Made by a program: the position numbers and the translations under genes
In this document: positions 16,081 to 17,730 of the stretch, piece by piece
Numbering within the stretch: the first letter of the stretch is position 1
Layout: the number at the start of each line of letters is the position of its first letter
Notes under the pieces: model-generated
The model's input: the letters and a program-made list of their open reading frames with translations, nothing else
The model's database searches: none
What the model was told of the DNA's origin: nothing
Assembly (NCBI GenBank): GCA_013821865.1
Contig: PNJM01000016.1
Coordinates: forward strand, 1-17,730
Direction of reading: 5' to 3'
Length of the DNA stretch: 17,730 nt
Source of the DNA: Rhodocyclaceae bacterium
GTDB taxonomy: Bacteria > Pseudomonadota > Gammaproteobacteria > Burkholderiales > Rhodocyclaceae

Positions 16081-16479
16081 GTGGGGGAAGCAGTGAATCT
16101 CGGCGGCGTCAAGGTGATGGTGATTGATGACAGCAACACCATCCGCCGCAGCGCCGAAATCTTTCTGGTCCAGGCCGGCTGCCAGGTCGTGCTGGCGGAA
16201 GACGGCTTCGACGCCCTGGCGAAAATCGCCGACCACCATCCCGACATCATCTTTTGCGACATCATGATGCCGCGCCTCGACGGCTATCAGACCTGCGCGC
16301 TGATCAAGAAGAACCTCCGCTTCGGCGTTACCCCGGTCATCATGCTGTCCTCCAAGGATGGCCTGTTCGACCGGGCGCGCGGCCGCATGGTCGGGTCGGA
16401 CGAATACCTGACCAAGCCATTTACCAAGGACAGCCTGCTCAAGGCCGTTGCCGCCCATGTGGCGCAGCGCGTTACGTAA
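16081..16479 (+). CDS. pilG: Twitching motility response regulator PilG
   Basis: A 132-residue single-domain CheY-like receiver with no output domain. The acidic pocket is VIDDS (about 14-18), the phospho-acceptor is Asp60 in FCDIMMPRLDGYQ, and the conserved Ser/Lys are in IMLSSKD and YLTKPFTK (Lys112). PilG is phosphorylated by the ChpA/PilL kinase and promotes pilus extension during type IV pilus twitching. The assignment rests on VKVMVIDDSNTIRRSAEIFL and the pilG-H-I-J order. GTG 16081 follows AGGAGG (16071-16076) by 4 nt. GTG 16093, after GGGGGAAG, is an alternative start with little effect on the protein. Confidence 0.92.
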   Translation: MGEAVNLGGVKVMVIDDSNTIRRSAEIFLVQAGCQVVLAEDGFDALAKIADHHPDIIFCDIMMPRLDGYQTCALIKKNLRFGVTPVIMLSSKDGLFDRARGRMVGSDEYLTKPFTKDSLLKAVAAHVAQRVT

Positions 16480-16498
16480 TCAATCAAGAGGTATCGCA

Positions 16499-16864
16499 AT
16501 GCCAGTCAAGAAAATTCTCATCGTCGACGACTCCCCCACCGAGCGCCACGCACTCAACGAATTGCTCAGCAAGAAGGGCTACAACGTGGTTACCGCCGAG
16601 AGCGGCGAGGAGGCGATCGTCAAGTCCAAGTCCGAAATGCCCGACCTGATCCTCATGGACGTGGTCATGCCCGGCATGAACGGCTACCAGGCCACGCGCA
16701 CCATCACGCGGGAAGAGGCAACCAAGCACATTCCCGTGATCATGTGCACCAGCAAAGGCCAGGAAACGGACAAGATCTGGGGCATGCGCCAAGGCGCCAA
16801 CGACTACATGGTCAAGCCCATCGATCCGGAAGCGCTGCTGCAGAAAATCGCCGCGTTCAGCTGA
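16499..16864 (+). CDS. pilH: Twitching motility response regulator PilH
   Basis: A 121-residue CheY-like receiver: IVDDSPTERHALNELL at the start, phospho-acceptor Asp54 in LILMDVVMPGMNGYQ, CTSKGQETDKIWGMRQGA (the family's K-G-Q-x-T-D stretch) and Lys106 in YMVKPID. PilH acts alongside PilG in the Pil-Chp system and favours pilus retraction or acts as a phosphate sink. ATG 16499 is preceded by AAGAGG (16486-16491) with 7-nt spacing. It is 19 bp after pilG and 14 bp before pilI, so the genes form one operon. Confidence 0.94.
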   Translation: MPVKKILIVDDSPTERHALNELLSKKGYNVVTAESGEEAIVKSKSEMPDLILMDVVMPGMNGYQATRTITREEATKHIPVIMCTSKGQETDKIWGMRQGANDYMVKPIDPEALLQKIAAFS

Positions 16865-16878
16865 TCCCCCAGCCGCAG

Positions 16879-17394
16879 ATGGCCAAAAAGATCAGCCTGA
16901 GGGAGTTCCAGGAAACCCTGGTCAAGCGCCTGACCAGCGCCAAGGCGGGCGAGACGTCGCGCGCCCTGCTCGGCGTGCAGGCCGGCCGCGAATACTGGCT
17001 GCTGGATCTTTCCGACTCGGGCGAGATCGTGCCGTTGATGCCTCTCTCCGCCGTGCCGCTGACCAAGCCCTGGTTCTGCGGCCTGGCCAACATCCGCGGC
17101 ACGCTCTACAGCGTGGTCGATTTCTCCGCCTTCCAGGGCGGCGAGGGCACGCCGCAGAACGCCGACAGCCGCCTGCTGCTGGTCGGCAACCGCCTGGGCA
17201 TCAACAGCGCCCTGCTGGTCAGCCGCACGCTCGGCCTGCGCAGCCTCGAGCAGCTCGAGCCCCGGGCGGCGACGCCCGATACGCGGCCCTGGGTGGGCGA
17301 GCAATACACCGATCCGCAGGGGCGCCAGTGGAAGAAGCTAAACCTGAGGAACCTGCTCAGCCAGCCGGACTTTCTCGACATCGGAATTTCATGA
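16879..17394 (+). CDS. pilI: Twitching motility CheW-like adaptor PilI
   Basis: A 171-residue CheW-domain protein that couples the PilJ receptor to the ChpA/PilL histidine kinase at the inner membrane. CheW-fold features are LLGVQAGREYWLLDLSDSGE, then IVPLMPLSAVPLTKPWFCG, LANIRGTLYSVVDFSAFQG and RLLLVGNRLGINSALLVSR. The family's N-I-R-G-x-x-x-x-V-x-D core is at about 73-84. ATG 16879 gives MAKKISLREFQETL; no clear Shine-Dalgarno precedes it, so translational coupling to pilH is likely. Confidence 0.93.
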   Translation: MAKKISLREFQETLVKRLTSAKAGETSRALLGVQAGREYWLLDLSDSGEIVPLMPLSAVPLTKPWFCGLANIRGTLYSVVDFSAFQGGEGTPQNADSRLLLVGNRLGINSALLVSRTLGLRSLEQLEPRAATPDTRPWVGEQYTDPQGRQWKKLNLRNLLSQPDFLDIGIS

Positions 17395-17432
17395 TCCGAA
17401 GAACAGCACGCTGAACAACCGGAGACATCAGC

Positions 17433-17730
17433 ATGGCATTCAAGTTCAAGCTACCCATCATGCAATCGCCGTCCCGCCAGGCCGACAAGGCAGTGGATGA
17501 CGCGCAGAGCACGATCATGGACAGCCTGCAGCAGGCCGCCGCCAAGGGCTCCCGCTTCAGGCTGCCGCTGATCGGCGACCGGCCCGTGGCGCAGCAGCTG
17601 CAGAGCCTCGGCACCCTGTTCGTGTTCTTCCTGGTCGTCACGGCGTTCGTGGCCTGGGTGGACAACCGCACCGCCACCCACGGCGCGGCCTACACGTCGG
17701 CCTCGGGTCAGATGCGCATGCTGTCGCAGG
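17433..17730 (+). CDS. pilJ: Twitching motility methyl-accepting protein PilJ, 3' end outside window
   Basis: The first 99 codons are present. The N-terminus FKFKLPIMQSPSRQADKA and the membrane helix TLFVFFLVVTAFVAWV (about residues 69-84) are typical. The following NRTATHGAAYTSASGQMRML begins the type IV pili chemotaxis transducer sensory domain. PilJ is the inner-membrane receptor of the Pil-Chp system and binds PilI and the kinase. ATG 17433 is preceded by GGAG (17421-17424) with 8-nt spacing. The HAMP and signalling domains lie beyond the window. Confidence 0.92.
   Translation, partial: MAFKFKLPIMQSPSRQADKAVDDAQSTIMDSLQQAAAKGSRFRLPLIGDRPVAQQLQSLGTLFVFFLVVTAFVAWVDNRTATHGAAYTSASGQMRMLSQ

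Noticed and set aside
1..17730. CRISPR array, prophage, toxin-antitoxin, defence island or new multi-gene system
   Set aside because: No regularly spaced repeats, integrase, phage structural genes or unexplained conserved gene cluster were found. Nearly all genes belong to known housekeeping or pilus-signalling families.

Overview
The window is high-GC DNA (roughly two-thirds G+C by eye), densely coded, with short intergenic gaps and frequent 4-bp start/stop overlaps. The gene content and order point to a betaproteobacterium of the Rhodocyclales/Nitrosomonadales type. The blocks RNB ribonuclease - TonB - aroE - mtgA and hemL/thiE/thiD diverging from rubredoxin - pilG-H-I-J are both arrangements I associate with that group. 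The placement is inference from protein flavour and synteny; there is no rRNA here to confirm it.

Layout. 1-999: C-terminal part of a geranylgeranyl-reductase-family flavoprotein. 1056-1304: C-terminal scrap of an IS1380-type transposase. 1334-2995: an AsmA family gene that loses its 3' part at about 2869 and runs into the leader of uppP. 2905-5133: uppP, yqiA-like esterase and a class I methyltransferase, all + strand and tightly packed. 5172-9604: RNB-domain exoribonuclease, TonB-family protein, aroE and mtgA, + strand. 9614-10686 (- strand): collapsed remains of a NitT/TauT-type ABC transporter, with a permease stump joined to an ATPase that lacks Walker A and then changes frame. 10787-12241: mgtE (+), convergent with a GNAT acetyltransferase (-). 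12939-15671 (-): thiD-thiE-hemL, each overlapping the next. 15742-17730 (+): rubredoxin, then the twitching-motility chemosensory genes pilG, pilH, pilI and the start of pilJ.

Function. Most of the window is housekeeping: cell-envelope precursor recycling and glycan polymerisation (uppP, mtgA), shikimate (aroE), thiamine and tetrapyrrole synthesis (thiD, thiE, hemL), Mg2+ uptake (mgtE), and type IV pilus signalling (pilGHIJ).

The unusual theme is local decay and rearrangement. Dispensable loci (asmA, the ABC transporter, an IS) are reduced to fragments by apparently clean internal deletions, while essential genes beside them stay intact. Two coding sequences also carry perfect inverted repeats: a 44-bp palindrome in the RNB gene next to its catalytic motif, and a 33-bp hairpin near the 5' end of mgtE. 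I see no CRISPR array, prophage, defence island, tRNA, rRNA or riboswitch, and no convincing new multi-gene system. The most useful leads are the deletion junctions and the in-frame palindrome insertion.
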